Shown piece by piece: positions 1 to 10,883 of a stretch of 64,000 bases of DNA (position 1 is the stretch's first letter; each line of letters starts with the position of its first letter). A model generated the notes under the pieces. That model made no database searches and was not told where the DNA came from. It saw nothing but the letters and a program-made list of their open reading frames with translations. The position numbers and the translations under genes were made by a program. Origin of the DNA: Steinernema hermaphroditum (lineage: Eukaryota > Nematoda > Chromadorea > Rhabditida > Steinernematidae). The stretch is taken from positions 11,408,001 to 11,472,000 of the forward strand of contig CM059625.1 of NCBI GenBank assembly GCA_030435675.1, read 5' to 3'.

Positions 1-145
1 GCAAAGGTAAACGGCAGATAGTATCAAAATACAAACCAGATCGTATAAATTGCTCCAACGAGAGAAAATCGGGAATACAATACAGCGAGGACAAAATTCA
101 GTAACAAACAAACACTCAATTACCACATATCATATACATGAATCA

Positions 146-535
146 TCATGAAAAAGCATATCCAAGTAGACAACCAGCAGCAAACCCTCCAAGCAAATAC
201 TTATTTGCTACAAGAAACTTGTCAACGTCTTTCCCAGACGGCATCGCTGACTTGTTACCGCCAAAGTGTTTTTCTAAGGCTCTTCGGGCGGCACGGATAT
301 CATTTTCGACTTCTCGACGGCTTACTACGATGTAGCCACGATAGTTACAAAATTGGAGGAAAATAAGGCTGCATCCCAGAGTCCCGGCAAGGATTCTGCT
401 TGACTTTCCGAACACATATCCAGTGACGACTCCAGCACCACCACCGATACCAAATTGAACGGAAAGCGGCTTCCTGCCAATGGTTCGCAGATAAGTCAAC
501 ACTTCGTCCGCTGATTCTTTAAGTGACTCGGTCAT
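146..535 (-). CDS. fndc-1: FUN14-domain mitochondrial outer-membrane protein (FUNDC1-like mitophagy receptor)
   Basis: Single visible exon of 129 aa, read from ATG 535 to a stop at 146-148. The start sits one base after a strong acceptor (cttattttcag), so it is either the trans-spliced first exon or an internal exon. The whole protein has the FUN14 layout: a short N-terminus, a Gly-rich first membrane segment (GIGGGAGVVTGYVFG, about residues 30-45), a second segment (GTLGCSLIFLQF), the GYIVV step, a charged helix starting RREVENDI, and a final Gly-rich membrane segment. FUNDC1 proteins sit in the outer mitochondrial membrane and recruit LC3 in hypoxic mitophagy. The visible N-terminus has no Tyr-x-x-Leu/Val LC3-interacting motif, which in vertebrates lies upstream of the domain. 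Family call is secure; the true start is less so. Confidence 0.85.
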   Translation of the reverse strand: MTESLKESADEVLTYLRTIGRKPLSVQFGIGGGAGVVTGYVFGKSSRILAGTLGCSLIFLQFCNYRGYIVVSRREVENDIRAARRALEKHFGGNKSAMPSGKDVDKFLVANKYLLGGFAAGCLLGYAFS

Positions 536-633
536 TCTGAAAATAAGAAAAACTATGCACGTAGAAAACAACACACGAAAGAAAATATTACGGTATACAG
601 ATTAATGGAACACGATAAAGATAGGATACACGA

Positions 634-1435
634 TATACTCGCCGTCAAAAAAAACAAAGTCCGCACGTTCGGTCAGCGTGCGTGTGGTCTCCCCGATTTA
701 CAAGGGAAAACCAGAGTTGAGCATCATAGAAGCTCGATTTCTCTGCGCCTGTGGCGTTTCGTCGAAATCCGTCAAATACAAATTGTTCGTTAGTGGCCAG
801 AGCGCCGCTCGTGCCAAATTTCGCTGCTAACCGTGTACTCTTTTCGTGCGAAAAAGTGTCTTTTCTCCGTGACTAAGTCTACTTTTCACGTTACAGGGAA
901 ATTTCAGGACAGGTTTCTGAGCAAAATGGTAACATTCCCCCGGTATGTGATCGCAATCTATTGCAGACCTTCGCTTCTGCCGAAATCTGATAGTTCGGGA
1001 TCATGCAAGATGAGCTCTACTTGTGCATTGTCGTAGAGAGCGGACTATTCTTCGATTCTCATAGCATGCTCGTACCTGTCAGATTCCGTAACCGTCACGA
1101 TCGGTGATAGATTGTGATCGCATACAGAACGAATTGCTGCCATTTTGCCGATAAAACAGTTCCGAAATATCTATGCAGCATCTAAATGAGACCTAGTCAC
1201 GGAGAAAAGACACTTTTTCGCACGAAAAGAGTACACGGTTAGCAGCGAAATTTGGCACGAGCGGCGCTCTGGCCACTAACGAACAATTTGTATTTGACGG
1301 ATTTCGACGAAACGCCACAGGCGCAGAGAAATCGAGCTTCTATGATGCTCAACTCTGGTTTTCCCTTGTAAATCGGGGAGACCACACGCACGCTGACCGA
1401 ACGTGCGGACTTTGTTTTTTTTGACGGCGAGTATA
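634..1435. mobile_element. MITE-like element with about 245-bp near-identical terminal inverted repeats
   Basis: The left arm (636 to about 880) reappears as reverse complement in the right arm (about 1190 to 1433). Both arms start TACTCGCCGTC, carry the same run of eight A/T, and translate to identical peptides in opposite frames, so they look almost identical over about 245 bp. A TA dinucleotide flanks each end (634-635 and 1434-1435), the target duplication typical of Tc1/mariner-related elements. The 310-bp centre has no transposase reading frame. I read it as a non-autonomous element that arrived recently. It lies between the FUNDC1-like gene and EMRE. Confidence 0.85.
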
Positions 1436-1709
1436 TATGAAATTGCACAGTTCTTAAATGAACGAAATATAAACGTGAATGTGCTACAACAATCATCATC
1501 TCGCCACACCTGGTCTCACCAACGAAGGAACTGATTAAAACAATAGATACAACAGGACAACACAAGCATGCGAAGTAATCGTGAGAACTCCACATTTCTT
1601 TTTCTTCGTAAGTGGCAAGCAACATTTCGCATGAATCCATTTACAAGTCGCACATTCTAACGGATCTCGCATACTTCTGCTGGGGAATCTGGCGTCAATT
1701 CCTTATAAA

Positions 1710-2138
1710 TCAATCATCGTCGTCTTCATCAGAAGGAACAAAAATTTCGTTTTCTTCAAGAAAAGATGCTCCATTCTTCGCAAGTAGACCGCCAAGGTAC
1801 ATTGATACGCCTCCGACAGCGAAAAGCTATAACGAAAACCATCAAAAAATAAATAACGAACTACAATTGATGGCAACTATGCGCGCTTTCTGATAGCATG
1901 ATATATGACACCATGATATAGAAAGTACACATAGCCACATTTCCAACAAACTCAGTAAAACACGAACTAACGGTGGACATTAATATCATCGAAAACTAAC
2001 CTTGAATAACCCATGGGGAAGCAGGTATGGCTTCTGAGACACGCATTTAATTGAACTTCGCAATACAGCTTGCTGTCTTGTAATCAGTGCGTCATGTGCT
2101 ATCTTAAAGGAAATCAAGCGCGGGACAAATGAATTCAT
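1710..2138 (-). CDS. emre-1: EMRE, essential MCU regulator of the mitochondrial calcium uniporter
   Basis: Two exons: 2138-2001 (46 codons) and 1826-1710 (38 codons plus stop), joined in phase 0 across a 174-nt intron with donor gttagt and acceptor gttatag. The product is 84 aa. Residues 1-30 form a basic, hydroxylated mitochondrial targeting stretch (MNSFVPRLISFK). The mature part has one membrane span (LFAVGGVSMYLGGLLAKNGA) followed by SFLEENEIFVPSDEDDDD. The LEE-x-x-IFVP plus acidic tail is the EMRE hallmark; vertebrate EMRE has the same ending. EMRE links the MCU pore to the MICU gatekeepers in the inner membrane. The gene is too small and split to show as one open frame. Confidence 0.9.
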
Positions 2139-2860
2139 CTTTCAGTTCAGTGCAGCAGATGAAAACAAGCAAGCGAGCCGCACAGATGACGCCGCATAGT
2201 TCACACAGCAATCTGATAAAAGAAACAAACCTCCGCCATTTTTCAGGGAGGTCCATATAGGACCAAGCGCAGCATCTTTCTGTTTTTATGTCGAAGATGA
2301 CACATCAGAGCGCTTTCTTTAATGTCGCATCTTTATATATGTTAGATCATGTCACTATCGAGTGTGGGCTCCGTATATTGAATATAGTGTGCTTGCATAA
2401 TATTGTATCAAAATTCTATCCTGCGCCCAGCCATTAGAAGTATGGGGACTTAGTTAAAAATTTCTTTGAAATTGATTTAGCTAAATTGAAATCGACATCT
2501 GGGCGTGAAAACTTTCGCTTCTTCTATTACTATGTCGTCATTGTTTTATACGTTGCCAGTATGTTTCTTTGGCTATTGACATCAAAACTCCGCATGGGCG
2601 TATAGTTGTCATTTGCCGCCGACCGGCGGAGAAGTTGCTGACTTCTACTGCTTTTTTCTATTACTTTCACGTCTAGCCGCAGTTTTTCATTATGTTGTTT
2701 CGTCCAAAACGGTACTCCAAAATGCAAAACGTAGCATGTGCGCGCGTAAGTATGCGAGTTGTGTGTTATCCGAGTACGTATTCGTAAGCCCAATAAGAAG
2801 GTTTGTGCTTTAATGGTCATGGTTGCTTTCAGAACTTCGTAATCATCTATTCTTATTCGA
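2139..2860. other. Intergenic, EMRE/lunapark divergent upstream region
   Basis: About 720 bp between the divergent starts of EMRE (minus) and lunapark (plus). It is AT-rich and I see no supported gene. A TTTCAG acceptor at 2826-2831 lies 29 nt before the lunapark ATG and fits a spliced-leader site. Confidence 0.5.
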
Positions 2861-4116
2861 ATGGGCAATTTCTTCTCTCGAAAGCGTGTGGCAGGTGCCG
2901 AATTGGAAGACCTGACTAAACAAATTCAAGAAGTGGAAAAGCATATCGAACGGCTAACGAAACGGCAATTCTATTTCCAACGATTGTTCAGCTACATTGC
3001 CTTCTTTCTGTCTACATCATGTGCCGCTGCGTTATACATGAATGTGCCGTTAGATGGTTACTGGGTTCTTCTCTACTTGGGCTTACCCCTAATTCTCACT
3101 TATTTTCTGCACTCATTCGGGAAAAGGCCTATTGGTCATTATTACACATGGAGGATTGGAAGGAGACAAACAACTCTGAATGCGCTGACTGAACGGAAGC
3201 AGAATATCCTGGATAATGTGCGGCAAACGGAAACATACAATGTTGCAAAGGAGCTTCTTGAGAAGTATGGAGGGTCTGAATTGTCTCTACAACCTCCTGT
3301 TATTTCAGCAAAACTTGTGAAAGGTGAGCTATATGTACGGATTTAGGAAACATTTATCCTGTTTGTAGGCAAAACAGATTTATTTGACGAAACGTCTTTA
3401 AACTTCTCGCTCTTAAACAAAACCAAAATTCCCGACAGCGACGATGTACATGATGTTACGATGATTGGTGGTGGTGACGCTCCTTCCGCGTCATATCCAA
3501 CCACTCCATATGCGCTATCACCGAATCCAAGCAGAAGGCCGAAAACAACTCGCCCGTTTTACCCTGAATCGAAATCATCGGTTGATAGATTATTGGATTA
3601 TATGTGCGGTGATGGAGTAAACAAAAGGTATACTTGTGTTATGCATACTGCCTTCTTCATGCAGCTTGGTTTCAGGTATGCGTTGATTTGTCAACGCTGC
3701 TTTACGCACAATGGCATGGCACATGCTGATGAAGCGGATAACGTCGCCTATCACTGTTACAAGTGCGGCCTCTTTAACCCCGCTAGAAGTGCTGTGAAGC
3801 CGAATTCAAGTCTTTCGAAGAATGACCGGTCATACTCCGAAATGAATTTAAATCAGCCTTCTGATACTAAGTTATTATCTAGCTTGGGAACCACCCATTC
3901 CATGTCTGATGATATTAACTTGGTTGGTAAAGAGCGATTAAGAACGGTAAGCTTTTATAATCGTTTCAACGTGAATTGTTTCTGCCTGGTTGTAGAATGA
4001 TACAGATGAGACGATAAGCGAGACGGGCGCATCGGATTCTGACTCTTCAGTAAGAACTTTATTGTTTGTTGTGTGTTACTGTTCGTTTTCAGGTTGAGAA
4101 AACATTAAATGCATAG
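2861..4116 (+). CDS. lnp-1: Lunapark family ER-junction protein
   Basis: Five exons: 2861-3323, 3369-3627, 3676-3946, 3996-4049, 4093-4116, with introns of 43-49 nt; 356 aa. It starts Met-Gly, the usual lunapark myristoylation context. A coiled coil lies at about residues 14-38, two close membrane segments at about 42-60 and 67-86, a second charged helical region at about 95-135, and a C4 zinc ribbon at about 241-280 (ICQRC ... CYKC, followed by NPAR). Lunapark stabilises three-way junctions of the tubular ER. The tail after the zinc ribbon is Ser-rich and acidic and ends in the 8-residue last exon. A trans-splice-like acceptor precedes the ATG. Confidence 0.9.
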
Positions 4117-5255
4117 CCGACACAAAGGACAGTTGCGTAACCCAGTGCAGATTCGATCGTCGGGTAGTAATGATTATTATCTTTTGAAGCGTCGTTTCCT
4201 ACTGATCAGGTCTTTCTTCTTAAGCTATTTCGTTATTGAGTTCTGTGTATGCTTTTGATTTTCGGGTAGTTTTAAACATTATTTATTAGATTAATATACT
4301 TTAAGATAAACCGTACCACCGTACTCTGTTCTCTTCACAAATAATACACGACGAGAAGTGTTGCTAGTGAGTACTCTCAGCTCTTCAAGTGGCTACCGTG
4401 TGGCGGCTTGCGCAGCGGACGATCAAAGTCGGATAAGTGCGAACAGAGACTGTGCTTGTTGACTTAGTGTAGTGTGTCAAGCTATTGTAATGACACCTTC
4501 ACCGCTGTTATCGTATCCTCTAATACCGTTGAGCATATTGTTGGCTTTCGCGCTGCCGTCCGGTGTCTTTTGTTAGCGACCGCCCCCTCTACAGTGCCAT
4601 CGGGTCAATCCGTTCGAGTGATCTTCTCATCCGCCAGCAATGTCCCGTCACCTTCTATGCTCGAGCTTCGGCATTCTAAGTGTGTCGTAGCTGCTTTATT
4701 GCTGTTTATCGTCCATTTTGTACTTAGCATTTATTCGCGAAAGAAAATAGCTGTTGCTGCGATACCGTAACTCAGCCACCGAATGAAAATATAGCAAATG
4801 TGGGCAAATGTATCGTGCATCGTACGTCGACTAGTCTCATTTGCAAACTTCTCGTCCACAAGCGGTACACAAGCAGTTCCATGTTTCGCCAATGCCACTT
4901 ATTGAAAAACCGAAAGCATCGCAATTAGACGGTTCTAGACTAGTTAAGTTGTTAATTTGCTCTGAACTCCTGATGAGTACTTGATGACATGCTTGATGAT
5001 TGCGTTGTTTTTTATATATTTGGTATCGCGTTTCTCCATTAGCCAAATTCCTTACATTGCATATAATCAAAAAACTCACTTAACAGCGTTCTCACGAAAT
5101 GACCAACACAACAAACTCTTGCTGCCTTTGGTTTTTGCTTGTTTGTGCCTAGCATTTCTAATTGCCTCTCGCATAATAGTCTTCCGTTTTCGTTTTTTTT
5201 TTTTTTTTCGTTAGCAAAAAAAATTCATACGTATTTCAGAGTACCTGGTAGCGAT
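4117..5255. other. Intergenic, upstream of eyg-1
   Basis: About 1.1 kb with no supported gene. It includes a 16-T run near 5194-5209. An unassigned upstream exon of the PAX gene is possible, but none keeps phase with the exon that begins at 5240. Confidence 0.4.
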
Positions 5256-6363
5256 ATGTTTGGCGTCGAGGCAGGATCGACCCCTTCGAAGACAACGAAG
5301 GGTGTGACAAAGCCAAAGGTTATAAATGAAAGGCTTCAAAAATGACGTAAGGCTTTAGGTGGCAACACCACGAGTTGTTGCAATGATCGAGAAGTACAAA
5401 CGCGATAACCCCACGATTTTCGCCTGGGAGATTCGAGAGCGCTTGATTAATGAAGGTTTAGTGAACTTTTGAGAAAACGGTGGAATTTACTACCGGGTAT
5501 TACAGCCATTTGTGAACAGCCACCGAGTGTGAGTTCGATAAACAGAATTCTACGTACTCGAGCAGCAGAGAGAGCAGCGGAGGAACTGTCGGTACTGTTA
5601 ACAGTGCAGCAACAGCGCCATCAGTTCCAGCAGAATCTTCCTTTCCAGACCAGTGCACAGCCCCGATTTTATCTGTCGTCGCAGGCTTCATCCACACCAT
5701 TACCATCACTTCCGAATTCTTTTCCGTTGGTTCCAAACTGGCAAGGTGTGGTATGAACTCATTTTCTCGTCTCGTTCTCGTTTTTCTCAAATCTTCATTA
5801 AAATTGTTTCACGAAGCGAAGAGAAACATAAGTGCTCTTATTTACAGGAATGCTCTTCCACACGATTCCGTTCCTTGGCACGCAGGCACTTCCGGCGCCC
5901 TTCGCAACTTCGCCCACTTGCTTCGGCATCACTAATACGTCCATCGAACAAACTGCTGAGCAGAATTTCAAGCGCTACTCGCGAAGCACATTTAGTCCAG
6001 GTAAACGAAATATCGCTGCTGTTGCATAGAATTTGGAATCATGTTTGCAGAACAATTAGAATATTTGGAAAATGCGTTTTCAAAATCGCAGTATTTAAGT
6101 GTGCATGAGCGACAAGAGCTGACCAAAGCCACAAATCTCTCAGAAGCTCGGATACAGGTATCGCAAGGCAAATTTTCTGTCTAAAAATAAGGGAGATATT
6201 TCAGGTATGGTTCTCAAATCGGAGAGCAAAATTTCGTCGCACTTTGAGTGAAGGCGCCTCGGCGGCAGACATCGACGACAGTTCATCATCGGATAAGGAA
6301 AAGGCGTTGAATTCCGAAAAATTGAATGAGAAATCTTTTGTTCCATTTCGTCCTTATGAATAG
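5256..6363 (+). CDS. eyg-1: Eyegone-type PAX transcription factor (RED half of paired domain plus homeodomain)
   Basis: Six exons: 5256-5318, 5359-5455, 5506-5745, 5848-6000, 6051-6157, 6205-6363; 272 aa. Residues about 18-72 match the C-terminal (RED) subdomain of a paired domain ([38 protein letters not shown]), directly followed by RAAERAAEE, a run I associate with Drosophila Eyegone. The homeodomain spans about 174-233 and ends WFSNRRAKF, with Ser at position 50 as in PAX proteins. No N-terminal PAI subdomain is visible; its absence is typical of Eyegone. The ATG lies 16 nt after a TTTCAG acceptor, so I take it as a trans-spliced start. The first intron is only 40 nt. A further upstream exon cannot be excluded. 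Confidence 0.88.
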
Positions 6364-7463
6364 CCATACAATAAGTTTTGTTTCTTATGCAGCGGTTGAT
6401 ATATGAACGGACGGCGTAAAGGTGTACGGTACCTATTGTTGATGCGTTGCCGCCCAGTGCTGAAGTGGAAATCGGACACTTTAGGACAAGACAGCGGCAC
6501 AGTTTTTGTGTTCGCACCTCTATTGCTAGCGCTGAACAAACACAATGAAGAGATGCATGAGAAGTCATAGTGTATCTTAATAGCAATCCTTTTTCGCTTC
6601 CATAGAAGACCTGACGATTCATTTTTCACAGCATAGGCCATTTTCATTTTTTTTTACTTACGTCATTTATATCGTAGTGAAAGGCGTGAATGTTGTTTTC
6701 TCGCGAAAAGGCATTACTTCGCCACCGCAAAGTGTCAAACTGTCAGCATTCTCTGTTAATTAATGTTACATGTGGAACTTCTACGATACTTGGATAGCCT
6801 CCTCGTTGAATCCTTCAAATACCACAGCTTACGAGCCATCTAAAGATACCCAAGTTTGATGCTCTTCAAATAAATATATGTACCCGAAACCTTTGGAATA
6901 TAATATAAACATCCGAGTGAAAGGCCGCAAATGGCTCTGTACAAGTGTGTGTGCGCACTGATGAAATCCACTGCTCCCAATTAACAAACAAATAAGCGCA
7001 CAAAAAGCTATCGCGTCTAAGACACAATGTAATTTATTCGCATTCATTCCGCAATGTTTAGAACCGCTGCCCACACATGGTTACCGTAACCAGACCCACT
7101 TCCCTCTTTTGTCACACTAAGCATTCACAACTTACTTTTATTTTAAATTACATCAAACATAAGGTAGACTTAATTAATTTACAGGTAGAATCAACATCTA
7201 TGCACTACAAGAGAGTACAGCAAGATCTCTGGATACAACATACAACGGGAGACAGCAAGACGGGCCTGACAATCACGAACGTAAGATGGTTAGAGGCTCT
7301 TTGGGCAGACAGTAAAACAATCATATGATGGAAATGATACACGGAGTCGAATGGTGGTGGAGTACTGGAGAAGCTGCACCTGGAGAAGAGCGAAGAAGAG
7401 CGATGATGTCAGGTCGATCAAGAAGAGCCTCGCGTTGAAGCCGACCTTGCTTGGTTCGGCGCC
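6364..7463. other. Intergenic between convergent eyg-1 and the secreted-peptide gene
   Basis: About 1.1 kb of AT-rich sequence between two convergent 3' ends. Only short unsupported frames on either strand; presumed 3' UTRs and spacer. Confidence 0.45.
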
Positions 7464-7884
7464 TCAGCGCATGCCGAAACAGTCGGCATTCGCCACATCG
7501 AGGAAGCCATCGGCCACGCAGCCCACGCGGTTTCCGTGCAGACGCACGCATTTTCCGGGAACCTCCTTGGTCTGAAATGGTTGTATTTCATTGAGAGTTC
7601 CTTATTTTTCCGGAGTGTAAGTGTCATCTTTGTCAACATTTTTTGAACACATTTCAAAAGTCGTATGAAAAATTTGTATTTTTAAGGTGGAGGTCGGGAA
7701 CGAATAATTCGGATTTATGGAATAGGGCTATTACGAAAGAGGAAAATTTAAGCCTAACTTATTTTAGAATGCTTCAAATACATACCATGCGAATAGAGAC
7801 CTTACAGGTCGTTTCTTCTTCACAGTGTCCGGGCTGGAACATCAGAGCGGCGGCGACGAGAAGGAATAGAAGAACGCGGGCCAT
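7464..7884 (-). CDS. Small secreted cysteine-containing peptide, 63 aa
   Basis: Two exons: 7884-7801 (28 codons) and 7571-7464 (35 codons plus stop), joined in phase 0; donor AAG/gtctct, acceptor accatttcag. Residues 1-21 are a clear signal peptide (MARVLLFLLVAAALMFQPGHC). The mature part is about 42 aa with four cysteines (at TTC, GKC, VGC and ADC), an acidic start (EEE) and a basic end (GMR). Codons are strongly G/C-ending (GTG, GGC, CTG), unlike the surrounding DNA, which suggests high expression. The start context is good (gaaaccATGG), with a CCAAT-like box further upstream near 8045. I do not recognise the family; a secreted effector, antimicrobial or signalling peptide are all possible. 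Confidence 0.7.
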
Positions 7885-8513
7885 GGTTTCCGTCTTGTCG
7901 GAGGTCGAAGGTGCCGAAGGGCGAAGTGAACGTAGACTGGATCGTGTGCTTTCGCAACACTGAGGTTCCACTGCGCTTCCCGGAGGTTTTGAACAGAATG
8001 CTCCGCCTCTGGCAAGCACACGCCTACCCTCAGGCCTCATGGTTATTGGCCAAAAGGATGTTCGCATCATCTATATCCAAAAAGTTCCCTCCCCTCGCAC
8101 AAATTATTCCGCCCTAGCAATTACAAATATTGAACTGGGGGTACCGTAACCAAACTCAACATCAATGATATTGCATGAAAATCTGATAAATGAAAGGAGC
8201 CTTGGGAGAAATACAAAAACAACCACAATCGATAAAAAAGAGCTACTTTTTAGCATTTTCCCGACGTTGATGAGCTTCAAATTGCCAGAGAAGCCTTCTT
8301 TTTTTGGCTTGCCCTCAGGTGCTCATGCCCACCGGCTCCATTAAGATTTGAATTCCCGATGTTATTTTTGGAAATAGTCAAACACAAGTCGGCACTAATC
8401 GCACACCTAGAAACCAGCTATGCTAATCAGTGGTACCTCGTACCAAGTCCTGGATGATCAGTTTTATGCGAAGTGTTCACTGATTTCAACCATTAATTGT
8501 GTGTCTTAGAAGC

Positions 8514-8537
8514 AGCATGAACATGAACATGAACATG
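8514..8537. repeat. Short CATGAA tandem repeat
   Basis: Four copies of the hexamer with a truncated end (catgaa repeated), just upstream of the 8544-8572 hairpin. A simple-sequence repeat with no visible function. Confidence 0.8.
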
Positions 8538-8543
8538 TGCAGC

Positions 8544-8572
8544 AATCTTACTGGACTGCATCCAGTAAGATT
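8544..8572. repeat. Perfect 12-bp inverted repeat with 5-nt loop
   Basis: AATCTTACTGGA at 8544-8555 is repeated as exact reverse complement at 8561-8572 around CTGCA, so the DNA or its transcript can form a 12-bp stem. It lies in intergenic DNA. No T-tract follows that would mark it as a terminator. Confidence 0.85.
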
Positions 8573-10267
8573 CTTTGATGTTATGCTTATTGGTACTCTT
8601 TGTGAACTACAGTATGAATCACATGTTGTTGGCGATGGATGTGCTGCATATAGAGTTAACCTTGCAATGCTCCTATTCTGTTGAGTTATACCAATTATTT
8701 CTTTTTGAATAGAGGTGTCAGTGTATCTACAACTTTGATTGCATTGTCGATGCATTCAGCGAAGAGCCTCTTGGAGACTTATTGGAATCTCCACATAACA
8801 TGTGGTTGACTGCTCCATGATTGGATAAAAGATAAAAGGCAGAAAATATATCCTCCAAATTTTTTTTTTCAGTGGGAATGAAAAACAGATAGAGTTTATG
8901 AGGCAAAGTTTCGTCACTAAACTCTTCCATAAGAGCTCCTTCCGGTAGCAGGCTGCTTTTCGATCTCAGTGATTCCCATTTCCGTCAGAAGACGTGAGTG
9001 AAGCTAGCATTTGCCGATTTTGCCGGTAGCGCGATTTCATTCGTGCCCACTTCCGTCTGCCCACACAAATGTTGCAAGTCTCTCCATTTAATTAGATGCC
9101 GTTTTGCCCAAAAGCCACCCAGCGTGTTCTAAAAAGCCAGCCGCGCTAGGCGTGATGCTAATGTTCCATGCCTCGCTGGAGCAAATATGCAAAAACGTCA
9201 GCGCAGCTACAGTAGCTGGAAACGTGCAGATTGGCTTCATCTCATCTCGCATGCACGCACGTCAGCAAAGAAATGTCTTTCAAGAGGAAACTACATAGGG
9301 CTCCGTGAAAGTGAGAATTTCGGCATTATTTAACATTGCATTGCATCACTTATAATACGAGTGCCTTTCAAAAGCCTTTCATTGACACAATAGACTCCAT
9401 TTTGGAAACTTCGATGTGGACACATCCTCGCTCGTCGACGAGCATTTTCTTTGAATAGGCTTGTTAACACCTTCATAATCTATGACAATGATTTTTTTGA
9501 AAAGCATTTGAATGCATGCCCATCCTATATCTCTTTTAGCTAAAGTAGATTTAGTCGTCGATGCCGAAATTTATCGAGATTAGACTTGTTAGAACCATTA
9601 GAACTACCCGAAATAGTTTGTATACGTGTCATGATATCATGCAGCGTCAGCGAAGCTAGCGCTCAGGCGATTGTGATCCCTATTGTTCAGGAGTGGTTTC
9701 TGATACCCAGCAAGATCTCGTCCGCTGACGTCATCATTTGTTTAGAAAATCGTTTCCGAAAATACATCCAATTGCTTATGGAAGAACAATTATGAATAGG
9801 AGCCTGTTGATGATGCTCCTACAGCATCCAATGTTGCATGTGACGTAAGCTGTTGACCTTCTTTGAATCCTCTTCGTGCCATCCACCGCACCGCAACCTC
9901 CTCTGAATGGTCACGTTTACCTATTCAAACACATCCCCCATCGAACAATGCAAGATGTATAAAATTAGAATTTAAAAAGAAACGTAGTTTGGTACATGAA
10001 GCCGACCACGCACTTTGTTTATCACAGCACATCCTTTGCCCCTGTCTCTCCAAATGCCTGAGAGTTTGCGTTAAGAGTACGTAAAAGTTACGACAGCTGC
10101 GAAAACGCAATCTTCCTTCATTATGCAATTCTCTTGGTGTGCATAAGGGCTTGCGTACTACGAAGAAACGTTGAAATGAACGAGAGAAACGGCAACATTT
10201 CCTGAACAAACATGAACGATAAGCAATTACATGTTCTCGGGGCCCTTAGCACACGACAGAAAAAAAT

Positions 10268-10302
10268 TTACTTCACTTGCACGTACATAAGCGGAACGCG
10301 CC
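10268..10302 (-). CDS. Possible alternative last exon of the TOM1-like gene (B)
   Basis: A strong polypyrimidine tract and cag precede GG-CGC-GTT-CCG and a stop after ten codons (RVPLMYVQVK). It starts with the same GG and phase as exon A, so the same internal donor could join either. It may instead be an untranslated or unrelated acceptor. Confidence 0.3.
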
Positions 10303-10475
10303 CTGAAAAAAAAAGAAGTGTACATAGAAAATCGTCGAATCCAAGCTAAACACAAGTATACATATTTGCGCGATAGAGAGAGGACAGAGTAGACAATAAA
10401 TAATGATGTACATATATAAACAGCGGGTTTTTAAGCTGGCGATCAGCACAAATATTACCGATAGACGTATAGTTA

Positions 10476-10519
10476 CTAAAGGGCATCGTTTTCCTTCTTG
10501 TTTTTCTCTGTCGACGACC
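10476..10519 (-). CDS. Possible alternative last exon of the TOM1-like gene (A)
   Basis: Acceptor attttcag precedes GG-TCG-TCG-ACA and a stop at 10476-10478. It is in phase with a donor inside the last TOM1 exon (TCTG/gtactc, just before the TGA), giving a tail ending in 13 residues SSTEKNKKENDAL after Gly-Ser-Gly. The 44-bp exon is short and the evidence is splice signals plus phase only. Confidence 0.4.
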
Positions 10520-10883
10520 CTGAAAATATTAAAGTTGGTTACTTAGTGATCGTTTATGCTTGCTGCTATATAAAATTCAGTGGTAGGCGTTTGAATTAAA
10601 GCTTTCCATCCACTACGCTACGTCACAAAAGTTTGTGCGTCACGAAAGTTTATTTAGTTAGGGGATTGTTTGTTTTACATACTTTTGATGGGTCCGAAGT
10701 AAAAAAGTTCCCACAACAAACCGCAGTATTCTCCTTTTTTTCCAGGCTCCAATTCCACCACAGCGAAATTTTAGACAAAAGTAAACAACTTTCAGGCGCT
10801 GATCAAGTTCCACTTTTTCACATTGTTTACAATTTGCGTATGCAAACAGATGCTAACATAGAACAGCCCAAAAAATTATGAAG

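Larger units (their letters stand above)
7885..10267. other. Intergenic, no supported gene
   Basis: About 2.4 kb between the secreted-peptide gene and the 3' exons of the TOM1-like gene. It holds a short CATGAA tandem repeat and an adjacent perfect hairpin (listed separately). Other open frames here are short and show no family resemblance. Confidence 0.45.

Noticed and set aside
605..793. Identical 40-residue peptides encoded near 640-790 and, on the other strand, near 1276-1430
   Set aside because: They are the two arms of the inverted-repeat element, not duplicated genes.
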